Shown: piece by piece, positions 15,772 to 24,149 of the stretch
Layout of the letters: each line of letters starts with the position of its first letter
Position numbering within the stretch: position 1 is the first letter of the stretch
IMG/VR virus record: IMGVR_UViG_3300031997_000001
Location: 171,459 to 235,458 of that record
DNA length: 64,000 bases
Source of the DNA: a virus
Direction: 5' to 3' (one strand)
Notes under the pieces: model-generated
Seen by the model: the letters and a program-made list of their open reading frames with translations, nothing else
What the model was told of the DNA's origin: nothing
Database searches by the model: none
Made by a program: the position numbers and the translations under genes

Positions 15772-16227
15772 TTATGCCGCCTGAATGTTGGCCTTCCAGC
15801 CGAAGCGGGACAGCTCCGCCCACGCGTCGAGCACGTCCTCGATGCCGGCGGTCATCACCAGGTCCGCGGCCAGCAGGTTCTCACGGTGCTCACCCCCGCG
15901 GGAGGCGAACAGGTTCGAGCCCTTGCCCGAGACGGGGGAGATGGACGCGTAGTCCGCCTTCTTGGGAAGGGATCCCTCTTCCATCTGGCCGTCCGAGAGG
16001 CCGAGGTGCTTCCAGAGCTCCCACATCGCGTGGAAGCTGCCGGTGGCCACGAAGGGCCGCGTGCTCCCGTTCCGCACCGTGAGCTTGTAGAAGCGGGGGA
16101 CGGACAGGTCGATGGCGACGATCGCGTCCGGCTTGAAGATCGTGTTGCTCCCGCGGACGCCGCGCCGGGTCGTGTAGTGGTCGGTCCAGCCGATCGGGCC
16201 GTCCACGCCGAGAAGGGTCTGCGACAT
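15772..16227 (-). CDS. Hypothetical protein
   Basis: A 151-residue alpha/beta protein (ATG at 16227, AGGAG upstream). It has IFKPDAIVAIDLSVPRFYKL and PFVATGSFHAMWELWKHLGL. No family recognised. Confidence 0.7.
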   Translation of the reverse strand: MSQTLLGVDGPIGWTDHYTTRRGVRGSNTIFKPDAIVAIDLSVPRFYKLTVRNGSTRPFVATGSFHAMWELWKHLGLSDGQMEEGSLPKKADYASISPVSGKGSNLFASRGGEHRENLLAADLVMTAGIEDVLDAWAELSRFGWKANIQAA

Positions 16228-16237
16228 GGTAGGTCTC

Positions 16238-16645
16238 CTAGAGGGGGACGACGGTGGCCGTGCCCACTTCCGTGTCGAACTCGACGGTGATCTGCTCACC
16301 CCACCTCACGAACTTCGACAGGGCCTCCTCGATCTGCTCGCGCATCTCCGTCAGTTCGTCCGTGCCTGAGCCGATCGCCTCCTGTATGGCCATGTCCACG
16401 ACGTCCGGGGTCTTGAACATGACCCTGATCTTGTTATCCTTCGGGTCGGGGTCTTGGGCTTCGGATGCCTTCATCGCCAGGGCCGCTTTCGGTCCGATCT
16501 CGGTGGGCTTGAGCCTCTTGAAGAAGGCGTCGCACTTGTCCACCCAGAGCTTGAGGGTGGGGTCGCTCTTTCCCCCGCACTCCATGAAGAACGCCCACAG
16601 CATCTCGAGCGCCTCCTTCTGGTCCTGCTCTGAGAGATTCGCCAT
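16238..16645 (-). CDS. Hypothetical protein
   Basis: A 135-residue protein: helical N-terminal half (EALEMLWAFFMECGG, a Trp/Phe-rich helix) and a C-terminal strand region (ITVEFDTEVGTATVVPL). Function unknown. Confidence 0.7.
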   Translation of the reverse strand: MANLSEQDQKEALEMLWAFFMECGGKSDPTLKLWVDKCDAFFKRLKPTEIGPKAALAMKASEAQDPDPKDNKIRVMFKTPDVVDMAIQEAIGSGTDELTEMREQIEEALSKFVRWGEQITVEFDTEVGTATVVPL

Positions 16646-16648
16646 GTC

Positions 16649-17099
16649 CTATTCCCTTTCTAGATGCCGGATCACCTTCCGCATCGACCGCTTCGTGAGA
16701 CCGCTCAACCAGCGGACGTGGATGAGCTTCACGTTCCCGCGCCGCTTGGCCCACTCGTGCGTGTCGTCGCGGAATCCGTCCTCGACCCAGACCAGCTTGC
16801 GGGCCGGATCGGGAAACATGTGGTCGACGGAGACGCACTTCCAGTCCTGATCCTTCCTCTCGATGGCGACCATGGGAATGTGCGGCCTCTCGGGGATCCC
16901 TGCCGCCTTCCCGGTTCGCCCTCTCCATCCAGCAAGTGCACCAGACCAGCTCCGAGATCCGGTCCACCTTCCGCAAGAAGGACTTCCAGTTCCGGCAGGC
17001 CCAGAGAGGAAGGTACGTACCGGGCAGGTGGACCGTCTCGCGCTGATCCCCGCCGATGCTGAGCACGCCGTCCACGTCCAGCAGGAGGATGGGCTTCAT
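16649..17099 (-). CDS. HAD-superfamily hydrolase, frameshifted
   Basis: The N-terminal frame starts at 17099 with LLLDVDGVLS (catalytic DxD) and runs to LVWCTCWMERANR. The rest of the HAD fold (KAAGIPERPHIPMVAIERK, ..., LVWVEDGFRDDTHEWAKRRG) continues in another frame to 16649. A +1 shift at AACCGGGAAGG (about 16908-16914) joins them into one ~150-residue HAD protein. This could be programmed frameshifting, a decayed gene or a one-base sequence error. The start overlaps the upstream stop (ATGA), as expected of an active gene. Likely a small phosphatase. Confidence 0.72.
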
Positions 17100-17350
17100 T
17101 TGCTCCCCTTCATCGCCTCCAGGTTGACGATCTTGAACCCCTTGAACGACGCGGGCAGGGTCCACGACACGAGGAACTCGACCTTCCTGCTGCCGGGCTT
17201 CTGTAAGACGTCGTCGACGTTGAGTCCGTCCCTGGCGAAGTCATCCGAGAGCGAGTCGATTTCGACGCTGTCGTCCAGCAAGGACGGCACCATGCTCAAC
17301 GTGCGCGTCGCGGCGATCTGGATGCGCGGTTGCGGGTTCTTCTTCGCCAT
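17096..17350 (-). CDS. Hypothetical protein
   Basis: An 84-residue protein (MAKKNPQPRIQIAATRTLSM), ATG at 17350 with AGGAG. The C-terminal half is strand-rich (VEFLVSWTLPASFKGFKIV). Translationally coupled to the HAD gene. Function unknown. Confidence 0.66.
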   Translation of the reverse strand: MAKKNPQPRIQIAATRTLSMVPSLLDDSVEIDSLSDDFARDGLNVDDVLQKPGSRKVEFLVSWTLPASFKGFKIVNLEAMKGSK

Positions 17351-17360
17351 GGTCAATCTC

Positions 17361-17567
17361 CTAACGGACCTCGATGTTCGCTGCTCCGAACTCCTGACAG
17401 CGCTTGCAAGTTGCGCGGTGCTTCTTCTCCCAGCCCGCAGTGATGTCGTCCGTCGGTGCGCCGTACGCCTCGGTCATCGGGTCGTCGAAGAGCGAGGACA
17501 TGAACTTCTCGACCTCGGGACACTCCGGGTCCACCGGCGCGTGCCAGCGATGCGTCATTCCCCTCAT
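17361..17567 (-). CDS. Small His/Cys-containing protein
   Basis: A 68-residue acidic protein with a C-terminal CKRC pair and several His (MRGMTHRWHAPVDPECPEVE). AAGGAGGGG precedes the start and the previous stop overlaps it. Function unknown. Confidence 0.62.
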   Translation of the reverse strand: MRGMTHRWHAPVDPECPEVEKFMSSLFDDPMTEAYGAPTDDITAGWEKKHRATCKRCQEFGAANIEVR

Positions 17568-18442
17568 TTCCCCTCCTTGCCTTTCTTGGCCTTCTTGGTC
17601 CGCAAGTAGACGCAATACGCGTGGATCTCCGCGGTGAGCCACTTGCCGAACTCCTGCCAGGCCTTGATCTTGGGAATCTCGGCCATCAGGATGCCGTGCC
17701 TGTACGTGCGTGCCGCCTTGGTGGCCCTCGCCTCCTTCTCCTTCTTGGGAAGCTCGGCCTTCAAGATGCCGTGCCTGTAAGGGCGTGCCTGCTTGAGGAA
17801 GTCCATATAGGGCTTGAACCGGAAGCGGTCGGTGACGGTGCTCAGGCACTTGACGAAGCCGGGGAGGTGTTGGTAGATGAACGTGTAGTGACTGGGTCCC
17901 CAGATCCGGGCAATGAAGCCGTACTCCGCCGTCACCTTCCTCCCGAGCGCGTACCAGATCGAGCTGTAGATCTCGTAGGGGAGGCGTCCATCGCGCTCGG
18001 CCCGTCTTGCGTTGGCCTTTGCGTGCTTGTGCTTCTTCTGGACCTTGACGGGGTCATAGACCACGTCGTTGCTGTAAATGTGACAGCGGCAGAGGCCCTT
18101 CTCTTCCCAGCGCTTGGGTAAGCTCTTTTGATTGGGATCGAGATTGATCCGTCCGTACTTCTGACAGAGCTCAATGGCACGGCTGACGTGGATGGTCGGC
18201 TTGACGGTGGGGTGTTCGCTCACGCCGACCCCGTTCCAGTTCGGGTTCATCTTCTGGACGAAGACGGCATCGGGTTCCTGGGGGTACCGGTCGGTAAGCT
18301 CGGCCAGCAGGGCTTCGATGTCGCTCACGAAGATGATGTCCTGGTCGATTGTCTTGGCCGCCCGGACCTTGTCGTCCGTCAGCTCCCAGCGACTTCCATT
18401 TTTGATGGCTGCGATCGCACCGCTCAGGACTCCCACATTCAA
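17564..18442 (-). CDS. Hypothetical protein with a short internal repeat
   Basis: A 292-residue basic protein. Two copies of YRHGIL-(K/M)-AE-(L/I)-PK lie about 25 residues apart near the C-terminus. The centre holds GRLPYEIYSSIWYALGRK. The last 15 residues are Lys-rich. GTG or ATG start near 18442 after AGGAGATT. No known family recognised. Confidence 0.7.
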   Translation of the reverse strand: MNVGVLSGAIAAIKNGSRWELTDDKVRAAKTIDQDIIFVSDIEALLAELTDRYPQEPDAVFVQKMNPNWNGVGVSEHPTVKPTIHVSRAIELCQKYGRINLDPNQKSLPKRWEEKGLCRCHIYSNDVVYDPVKVQKKHKHAKANARRAERDGRLPYEIYSSIWYALGRKVTAEYGFIARIWGPSHYTFIYQHLPGFVKCLSTVTDRFRFKPYMDFLKQARPYRHGILKAELPKKEKEARATKAARTYRHGILMAEIPKIKAWQEFGKWLTAEIHAYCVYLRTKKAKKGKEGK

Positions 18443-18463
18443 TCTCCTGAAGTGAGCATCAAG

Positions 18464-18507
18464 GGTGGCTCAGCCTGGCTTATCCGTTGCCACGGAGCCG
18501 AGCCACC
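18464..18507 (-). terminator. Hairpin between two genes
   Basis: GGTGGCTC/GAGCCACC stem with a structured 28-base interior, 20 bases after the stop of the 18527-19123 gene. Probable terminator or mRNA 3'-end structure. Confidence 0.4.
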
Positions 18508-18526
18508 GATGGCGATCACGCCAGCT

Positions 18527-19123
18527 TTACTCGGCGGCGAACCCCTCGAGGAACTTCCGGCCCTCGGCCGTCTGGCCGATGACCGCCGACGCCCACTTGG
18601 CGCGGGCCTGGCGCTCCATGGCGGGGAGCTGGGCCAGCTGCTTGCGGACGTCGCAGAGGTCCTCGTACGCCGCGTCCCGCTTCGCCTTCAGCGCCTTGAT
18701 CTCGGCGTTGAGGGCCTTGACCTCGGCGGGCACGGACATCTCGAGCTCGGAGCAGAGGGAGGTGCGGACCGTGACCTTCTCCTTCTTGTCGTCGTCCTCG
18801 TCCGGGTGGCAGACGTTGACGATCCGGACGTAGTTGTCGCTGGCGACGCCCAGGACCTTGAGGGCCTCGTTGGCCTTCTTCATGGCGGCGCCCCACTTCG
18901 CGTCGATGGCGGCCTTGATGGCCTTCTCGCGGTCGGCCTTCTTCGTCGACACGTCCTTGTCGAGGCCGGAGGCGAGCTTCTCGGCGACGTCCTTCTGGGC
19001 CAGGAGCGCCTGCTCCTTCTTGGACACGGCCACCGCGATCAGGTCGTCCTTGGTGACCTCCAGTTTGGACACGACGCCGGTCGGCAGCACGGGGATCAGC
19101 GACAGGCCTTTCGACTTCTCCAT
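18527..19123 (-). CDS. Helical hypothetical protein
   Basis: A 198-residue, almost entirely helical protein with coiled-coil segments (ALNAEIKALKAKRDAAYEDL). Start ATG behind GGAGGTG. It ends in GQTAEGRKFLEGFAAE. Function unknown. Confidence 0.7.
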   Translation of the reverse strand: MEKSKGLSLIPVLPTGVVSKLEVTKDDLIAVAVSKKEQALLAQKDVAEKLASGLDKDVSTKKADREKAIKAAIDAKWGAAMKKANEALKVLGVASDNYVRIVNVCHPDEDDDKKEKVTVRTSLCSELEMSVPAEVKALNAEIKALKAKRDAAYEDLCDVRKQLAQLPAMERQARAKWASAVIGQTAEGRKFLEGFAAE

Positions 19124-19164
19124 CGGGACACCTCCAGAGAGAAAGAGGAACGTGAAACGGTAGG

Positions 19165-19494
19165 TTACATGAGTTGCCAGACCACGCGGTAGGCGACCTT
19201 CGGGTTGAGCCGGATCACCTGCCGGTAGGGCAGGCGGGAGATGACCTTCGCGACGTGGCGACGGGCCTGATTGCGGGGGAGCTGACGGGTGACCAGCACC
19301 TCCTTGACGGAGCCGGGGCAGAAGTCCCAGCAGGCGGACACCCGCTCCCGGAGCGAGATCAGCTGGGCAACGCTCTCGCGCAGGGGGACGGGGATGATCA
19401 GGGGGATGTTGACCGACCGCCTCCACGCCTCCAGCACCAGATGGGACTTCCCCTGCGTCCGCCAGTCGGCCAGACGGGAGATGGCGGGAATCAT
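19165..19494 (-). CDS. Basic hypothetical protein
   Basis: A 109-residue Arg-rich protein (MIPAISRLADWRTQGKSHLV), AGGAG before ATG. High positive charge and short helices suggest nucleic-acid binding, which is inference. No family recognised. Confidence 0.65.
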   Translation of the reverse strand: MIPAISRLADWRTQGKSHLVLEAWRRSVNIPLIIPVPLRESVAQLISLRERVSACWDFCPGSVKEVLVTRQLPRNQARRHVAKVISRLPYRQVIRLNPKVAYRVVWQLM

Positions 19495-19522
19495 GTGGAT
19501 CTCCTAATGGTGCCGACGGACG

Positions 19523-19684
19523 TCACTTCTTCTTGAGGATCGCGTAGGTCTCGTAGTTGAGGAAGACCATCAGGCAGATGCAGGCGTCGATGGACGCCTG
19601 GAGGTGCGTCGACGGGTCGCCGATCGTGGTAACGTACCGGACGGCCTGGATGATCACGATGGCGACGAGAATCAGGTAGATCAT
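19523..19684 (-). CDS. Small membrane protein
   Basis: A 53-residue protein with a first hydrophobic helix (MIYLILVAIVIIQAVRYV) and a second (IDACICLMVFLNYE), ending KKK. Predicted two-pass inner-membrane protein; holin-like or host-interaction roles are possible. GGAGGGGG precedes the ATG. Confidence 0.68.
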   Translation of the reverse strand: MIYLILVAIVIIQAVRYVTTIGDPSTHLQASIDACICLMVFLNYETYAILKKK

Positions 19685-19692
19685 GCCCCCTC

Positions 19693-20049
19693 CTATGTGG
19701 CTGTGACATCCTTCTGCCAGAGGTGCCGAATGATCGAGTTGGAAATCGGGCGCTCGGGCAAGGCGACGTCTATCTCTCCGACCATCACGGCGGTCACCGA
19801 CGTCGGCTCTTTGTGCGAGTTCTTGCTGTAGTACGAAGGATAGGTGGCCTTGGCCTGCTCGCACGTTTCCAGCAGGAGGATCGCGTCGCTGGCCCTTCGG
19901 TTCTGGGTGATGACGAGGAACACGCCCTCCTTGCCGTCTTCGTACCGGACCGTCACCTTGCTCACGTACCGCTGCGCCTTTGGGTGAGGAGGGCCCACCA
20001 GGGGTCCATCGTACCGGACCGTCACCCCGCCGCGGCTCTTCTTTGCCAA
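19693..20049 (-). CDS. Hypothetical protein (TTG start)
   Basis: A 118-residue alpha/beta protein. A TTG start is assigned because GGAGG lies seven bases before it and no ATG fits. It includes KVTVRYEDGKEGVFLVITQN and ends near ISNSIIRHLWQKDVTAT. Function unknown. Confidence 0.62.
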   Translation of the reverse strand: MAKKSRGGVTVRYDGPLVGPPHPKAQRYVSKVTVRYEDGKEGVFLVITQNRRASDAILLLETCEQAKATYPSYYSKNSHKEPTSVTAVMVGEIDVALPERPISNSIIRHLWQKDVTAT

Positions 20050-20060
20050 GATTAAGCCTC

Positions 20061-20225
20061 CTAGAAGAACAGCGCCCGCAGGCAGCGGACGGTGTTCAGG
20101 GCCCAGAGGTACAGCCACCGCCAGGACTTCCCGACTAGCGGCAGGCAGGTCATCCCCGCCCGCCACTCGTTCATCCGGACGTCGCCCCGGCTGAACCAGC
20201 ACTCGCTGACCAAATAGGCCTTCAT
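20061..20225 (-). CDS. Small hypothetical protein
   Basis: A 54-residue Trp/Cys-rich protein (MKAYLVSECWFSRGDVRMNE), start overlapping the previous stop as ATGA. The last 25 residues (WRWLYLWALNTVRCLRALFF) could associate with a membrane. Confidence 0.6.
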   Translation of the reverse strand: MKAYLVSECWFSRGDVRMNEWRAGMTCLPLVGKSWRWLYLWALNTVRCLRALFF

Positions 20226-20404
20226 GAGACCTCCTCGGTGGGCTTGATCACGAGGATTCCCGCCACCTTGAGCCAGGGAATTCCACACTCGTCCGCCATC
20301 CGCATCAGCTCGCCTCCGGCCTTCGCATAGACCTCGGTGTCGGTCGCGTAGAACCTGTCGTGCAGGTGCCAGACCAGGCAGGCGATGAGAAAGCCCGTGT
20401 CCAT
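20222..20404 (-). CDS. Small hypothetical protein
   Basis: A 60-residue protein, AAGGAG before adjacent GTG/ATG codons (20407/20404). It starts MDTGFLIACLVWHLHDRFYA and may have one weak membrane segment. Function unknown. Confidence 0.6.
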   Translation of the reverse strand: MDTGFLIACLVWHLHDRFYATDTEVYAKAGGELMRMADECGIPWLKVAGILVIKPTEEVS

Positions 20405-20420
20405 CACTTGTCTCCTTCCC

Positions 20421-20777
20421 CTAATCCCCTTCCACCCCGCGCCGATCCCTCGCCTCGTCGCACTTGCGGTCCCCCTCGTCGGCCGCCGCCCGCTCGTCCT
20501 CGCCCTTCACGTGCTCGAGGCACTTGTCGGTGAGACTGTCCCTGTCGAAGCCCAGGGCGGGCCACAGATACTCGGGGACCTCGTGCTGGACCGGAGACCA
20601 AGGCACCCGGATGAAGACCGACAGGTTCTCGATCTCCCCTCCCTCCGCGTCGTGGCAGTCGTCCGGGTCCCCCTGCGTCTTGGCAGGGGAGAATGGCGTC
20701 GCGTTGAAGGCGATCGTGAACGTGTGCTCGTCGTTCACCCCGCCCTCCAGCTCGAAGTCGAACTTGAATCCCTTCAT
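20421..20777 (-). CDS. Hypothetical protein
   Basis: A 118-residue acidic protein, beta-rich first half (GFKFDFELEGGVNDEHTFTI) and a highly charged, probably disordered C-terminus. GGAGG before ATG. Function unknown. Confidence 0.66.
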   Translation of the reverse strand: MKGFKFDFELEGGVNDEHTFTIAFNATPFSPAKTQGDPDDCHDAEGGEIENLSVFIRVPWSPVQHEVPEYLWPALGFDRDSLTDKCLEHVKGEDERAAADEGDRKCDEARDRRGVEGD

Positions 20778-20802
20778 CGGGCACCTCCTCTCTGCATGGG
20801 TC

Positions 20803-21120
20803 TCATTCGGAGAACTCCATGATGAACTCTTCCACCGAGCACTTGTCTAGCGGGTCCAGGTCCACCGACCTTCCCGCCCTACCAAATCCCTTGGCTCCCT
20901 TCGACCCGGCTCCGACCACGGGGCACTTCTTCGTAGGCTTCCCGTCCCAGGTGATGAGCTGCCGGAACCATCCCATGGCATCCAGGTTCTCGTCCGTGCT
21001 CTGTGCCTTCAACATGCCCGCGAGCTTCACGAGGACTGACTTCGGCGCGTAGAGGATCTTGTCTCCGTCCCGCCCGTCCTGGTGCAGGTCAACCTGCACG
21101 TAGGCTTTATTCCCCTTCAT
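20803..21120 (-). CDS. Hypothetical protein
   Basis: A 105-residue protein (MKGNKAYVQVDLHQDGRDGD), Gly/Lys-rich loop in the middle, acidic end. It has GGGAGG and an ATGA overlap with the gene before. Function unknown. Confidence 0.66.
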   Translation of the reverse strand: MKGNKAYVQVDLHQDGRDGDKILYAPKSVLVKLAGMLKAQSTDENLDAMGWFRQLITWDGKPTKKCPVVGAGSKGAKGFGRAGRSVDLDPLDKCSVEEFIMEFSE

Positions 21121-21431
21121 CGGGCACCTCCCACTATGAACTTGCGCTCCTCATCGACCTGCATCGACAGCCGCGCCTCCAGCGTCCCGCACTTCTCGGT
21201 CAGCTCGACCACCAGCCCGCCCGTCGCGGCAGAGGTGCTCCCCTGCCTTACGTGGGTCATCAGCTCCCGCAGCGCCCGCTCGATCGCAGCCGCATCCGGC
21301 GAGACGGGGCTCATCCACCAGGTCCAGTTGAGCGCCTGGTAGACGGGAGCCACTCGGATGGCGAAGTTCGGGATGGCCTTCTCCAGCCACTCGACCGCCT
21401 GGTCCCTGCTGCTGGTCTTGGTCTCGATCAT
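21117..21431 (-). CDS. Hypothetical protein
   Basis: A 104-residue helical protein. ATG at 21431 is chosen because GGGAGGTGAC precedes it. The centre reads WWMSPVSPDAAAIERALREL. Function unknown. Confidence 0.66.
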   Translation of the reverse strand: MIETKTSSRDQAVEWLEKAIPNFAIRVAPVYQALNWTWWMSPVSPDAAAIERALRELMTHVRQGSTSAATGGLVVELTEKCGTLEARLSMQVDEERKFIVGGAR

Positions 21432-21469
21432 GTCACCTCCCATTTGGTTCTTCAAGATTCCCGGGTCGG

Positions 21470-21781
21470 CTACGCCTCCATCAGGATGGCCAGCACGAAT
21501 TTGGGGATGGGGGAGATCAGGACGTCGATCTTCGGCCCCTTGATCCGGAGCATCGGCCTGCCGCAGAAGCGCCCGGCCCAGGAGAGCGTGAAGGCCGGGT
21601 TCTTGCCCCCGACCTCGTCGTTGCTCTCGTCCAGGTCGATGAGCTTCACCTGGACCTGTCCCATCTTGGAGTCCTCGTTCCAGAGTATGACCTCCACCTC
21701 GTGCTCGAGCTGCCCGTACTCGTCCATGCAGCTGACGATCTGACGCAGGTCATCCATGGGAGTGTACTTTGCCTTCTTCAC
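21470..21781 (-). CDS. Hypothetical protein
   Basis: A 103-residue beta-rich protein (EVEVILWNEDSKMGQVQVKL; PMLRIKGPKIDVLISPIPKF). GGGAGG upstream. Function unknown. Confidence 0.66.
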   Translation of the reverse strand: MKKAKYTPMDDLRQIVSCMDEYGQLEHEVEVILWNEDSKMGQVQVKLIDLDESNDEVGGKNPAFTLSWAGRFCGRPMLRIKGPKIDVLISPIPKFVLAILMEA

Positions 21782-21792
21782 CTTGATCCTCC

Positions 21793-22092
21793 CTAAAGGA
21801 GCTTCAAATCTCCCAGGTCGACGCCGTAGGTGTTGTCGCCGTCGCCGAACAGGGCTTCGTGGGTGGTGCCGGCCAAACGGGCGTTCCCGATCGCCAGGAG
21901 GTCGAGGGCCTCGGCTGCCTTCTCAATCCGCCTGTTCTCGAAGGAATCGAGTCCCAGGAGCGACCTGAGCAGGGTGGACAGGGTCCAATAGCTCCGGGCG
22001 CGCATCTCGCAGCGGATCTTGATCGCCAGGCTGAAGTTCTGCTCCCGGACGGCTCTCTGCTTGTGCTTGTCGAGTCGGACCATGACCTTCAT
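21793..22092 (-). CDS. Hypothetical protein
   Basis: A 99-residue protein with a basic helical first half (MKVMVRLDKHKQRAVREQNF) and an acidic end. Function unknown. Confidence 0.64.
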   Translation of the reverse strand: MKVMVRLDKHKQRAVREQNFSLAIKIRCEMRARSYWTLSTLLRSLLGLDSFENRRIEKAAEALDLLAIGNARLAGTTHEALFGDGDNTYGVDLGDLKLL

Positions 22093-22096
22093 CCCG

Positions 22097-22279
22097 TCAC
22101 CCCCTTCTTGATTTCCTGTTCCGCTGCCGGACCCTGAGCTTCTCTTCCTTGCTTGAGCAGAAGTCTTCGTCGTTGGCGGCCGAAAACAGGTCGACGTCGC
22201 CGACGCGACCGGATGGGATCAGGATCTCTCCCGCCCTTAATTGAGGCTCTGGCAGGGAGGATGAATCCAGGTTCCTCAT
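22097..22279 (-). CDS. Small hypothetical protein
   Basis: A 60-residue protein with acidic centre and very basic end (LRVRQRNRKSRRG). The start overlaps the upstream stop as ATGA. Function unknown. Confidence 0.58.
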   Translation of the reverse strand: MRNLDSSSLPEPQLRAGEILIPSGRVGDVDLFSAANDEDFCSSKEEKLRVRQRNRKSRRG

Positions 22280-22542
22280 CCCCTCACCTCCTGTCTCAGG
22301 ATCCGCATGACGTTGCCGGTCAGCTCATGGACGTACGACGCCTCGATGTTGTGCCCCTTCCCGACGCAGGCCTTCGCCGCGTCCAGGTAGCGCCGCTCGA
22401 CCTCGTCCAGCGTGGCCAGAGAGGCGTCCTTCGCCAGCGCCAGGGCCTCGGTCGTGGCCCATCCGTTCCTCTCACATACCGACTTGAGGGAGATCCCGCT
22501 TTTTCGTCGTACTTCACCAAGAGCTTGTTGTGTATAGATCAC
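22276..22542 (-). CDS. Helical hypothetical protein
   Basis: An 88-residue helical protein (MIYTQQALGEVRRKSGISLK) with an HTH-like beginning (SLKSVCERNGWATTEALALA). Start overlaps the upstream stop. A DNA-binding role is possible but unproved. Confidence 0.64.
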   Translation of the reverse strand: MIYTQQALGEVRRKSGISLKSVCERNGWATTEALALAKDASLATLDEVERRYLDAAKACVGKGHNIEASYVHELTGNVMRILRQEVRG

Positions 22543-22853
22543 ATTGCCTCCTTGGATGCATCTCGGGCCTCACGGACGAGCAGGTCCATGGCTTCACCGA
22601 TGGTGTCCACCGGGCAGCACCAGGCACCGCCATACCAGAATCCCATCTTGTCCGTCCGCTGGTTCGGCGGGTAGAGCTCGCCCCAGTACTGACGGTGATA
22701 GGTCTTGCCCCACCTGGCGATCAGGACGACCTGCCAGTCCGCATCCATCCTGGCGAGGGCCTTCTTGGCGTCGTACGGGCTGTTGCGCGTCCAGATCTTC
22801 CGCCGCTTGCCCTTAAGCTTGTAGAACGACATAAGGCGTTGTATCGGCTTCAC
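22539..22853 (-). CDS. Hypothetical protein
   Basis: A 104-residue basic, Trp/Tyr-rich protein. GTG at 22853 has GGAGGTGGCACG before it and overlaps the previous stop (GTGA). It contains MDADWQVVLIARWGKTYHRQ. Function unknown. Confidence 0.66.
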   Translation of the reverse strand: MKPIQRLMSFYKLKGKRRKIWTRNSPYDAKKALARMDADWQVVLIARWGKTYHRQYWGELYPPNQRTDKMGFWYGGAWCCPVDTIGEAMDLLVREARDASKEAM

Positions 22854-23041
22854 CGTGCCACCTCCTGGGAGGACGTTCCCGTTCCGCCGCACAGCGGGCA
22901 CGCCTCGGAGAAGAGGCCCGAATCGGGCACGCACCCCGCCCCGCGGCAGTAGGCGCACGCGTTCCTGCCGCCCTTGCTGCGGATCGCCAAGCCGGTCAGG
23001 ACCGCCCAGAGGCGGGCTACGACCACGCGGATCAGGAACAT
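22850..23041 (-). CDS. Small membrane protein with DnaJ-type zinc motifs
   Basis: A 63-residue protein with an N-terminal hydrophobic segment (MFLIRVVVARLWAVLTGLAI) and then CAYCRGAGC and CPLCGGTG, the CxxCxGxG signature of the DnaJ zinc-finger region. Only the zinc part of a J-protein is present. It might be a membrane-tethered chaperone-like or decoy protein. Confidence 0.65.
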   Translation of the reverse strand: MFLIRVVVARLWAVLTGLAIRSKGGRNACAYCRGAGCVPDSGLFSEACPLCGGTGTSSQEVAR

Positions 23042-23083
23042 GGCCTACCTCCTGAAATACGGAAGGGGAATGGGAATCCGGAA

Positions 23084-23329
23084 CTACATCTGGACGGCCT
23101 CGATCCGGAGATGTGCGTCGTGCGCCAGTTCGTCCAAGGTGGACTGGACGGCGGCGAGTGCCGCCTCGGGCGTCGACCCGTACCAGTGCATGCGACGGCT
23201 GTCGCTCCAGACGTCCCACGTCAGGCGGGTGTCGCCGCCCGGGTAGCTCCATGCGTCCACGCCGACGCACACGGAGTCGTCTGGCCCCAGGAGCTTGATG
23301 GCTGCAGCGAGCGTCTCGGCGAAGGTCAT
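23084..23329 (-). CDS. Hypothetical protein
   Basis: An 81-residue protein (MTFAETLAAAIKLLGPDDSV) with strands WSYPGGDTRLTWDVW and a C-terminal helix (ALAAVQSTLDELAHDA). It resembles small phage proteins that pair a beta hairpin with a helix. Function unknown. Confidence 0.66.
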   Translation of the reverse strand: MTFAETLAAAIKLLGPDDSVCVGVDAWSYPGGDTRLTWDVWSDSRRMHWYGSTPEAALAAVQSTLDELAHDAHLRIEAVQM

Positions 23330-23474
23330 GGTCCAACCCCTAATTGAGTCCACGACGTTGATCCCCTCGGTTAGCCCCCCTCGTGCGGCTGCCTGAAGTC
23401 CTTCTCGAAGAACTCGAGGATCAGAGCGTCATACTCCTCGGGCGATGTCTTGAAACCGAATGAACGGTGCCTGG

Positions 23475-23675
23475 CTATTTCAGGAGACGGACCGTCAGCT
23501 CGACGGTCTGATTCGTCGGGTCCATGGGAATGATCAGGATCTTGTTCCCCTCGATCCGTACGCTACCGGCCCACCAGGTCTCGTCGCCGACCTGGATCGT
23601 CCAGTCGCCATGTCTCGCGCCCCCGTGGAACCCGAGAATCCCACCGATCGCCTTGGTCGCCTCGTTTTCGGTCAT
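23475..23675 (-). CDS. Hypothetical protein
   Basis: A 66-residue protein: helix (ENEATKAIGGILGFHGGA), then strands (WTIQVGDETWWAGSVRIEG; VELTVRLLK). GGAGGGC before ATG. A 150-base space to its left encodes a short protein-like frame (PEEYDALILEFFEKDFRQPH) without a normal start codon. Confidence 0.63.
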   Translation of the reverse strand: MTENEATKAIGGILGFHGGARHGDWTIQVGDETWWAGSVRIEGNKILIIPMDPTNQTVELTVRLLK

Positions 23676-24149
23676 CGGTTAGCCCTCCATGGGAAAGAGA
23701 CCCAGCCTTCTCGAGCTGGCGGATGTAAGTGCGGGTGCTTCGACCTTGCCCAGCTTCCTCCATTTCAGTTGCGGTTCGTCAAGATTCCCGGGTCTTCCTC
23801 CGGGAAAAAGAAAACTACTCACCTAGTGACTGGGGAGATTGACGTTCCTGACGTGGGAGAGACGGAGACCAGCCCACTCGCGGCGCCGTTGGCCAGCCCG
23901 AATCAACGGCCTGGCGCGTCGTCGCGGTCAGCCCGGTCTACGGGACGGAAGTGGGTCGCCACTTCCTGTACATTCACCGCATGGATGGGTCTCCTTTCCT
24001 GGGTCTGCACCTTGGAAGCAAACAGGAGGTCCACGTTCGTCCTCGGACGTCCCAAGAGCCTCACGGGATCAGGACCCAAAAGCGCGGGCTGGCGGCGGGG
24101 CAACTCCCTGCCTGCTTCCGTTACGGAATACCAGCCCGCGCCCGTTGGA
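23676..24149 (-). other. Gene-poor spacer with repeated motifs
   Basis: No confident gene in 474 bases. A minus-strand frame ending near 23903 (VQTQERRPIHAVNVQEVATH) is protein-like but has no good start. It holds GGTTCGTCAAGATTCCCGGGTC, nearly repeated at about 21447, a CGTCGCGGTCAGCCCGGTC word echoed at 25237-25256, and most of structured element F1. Confidence 0.5.

Noticed and set aside
23374-23461. Short protein-like frame (PEEYDALILEFFEKDFRQPH)
   Set aside because: No ATG, GTG or TTG start in frame; noted in the neighbouring entry instead of called.
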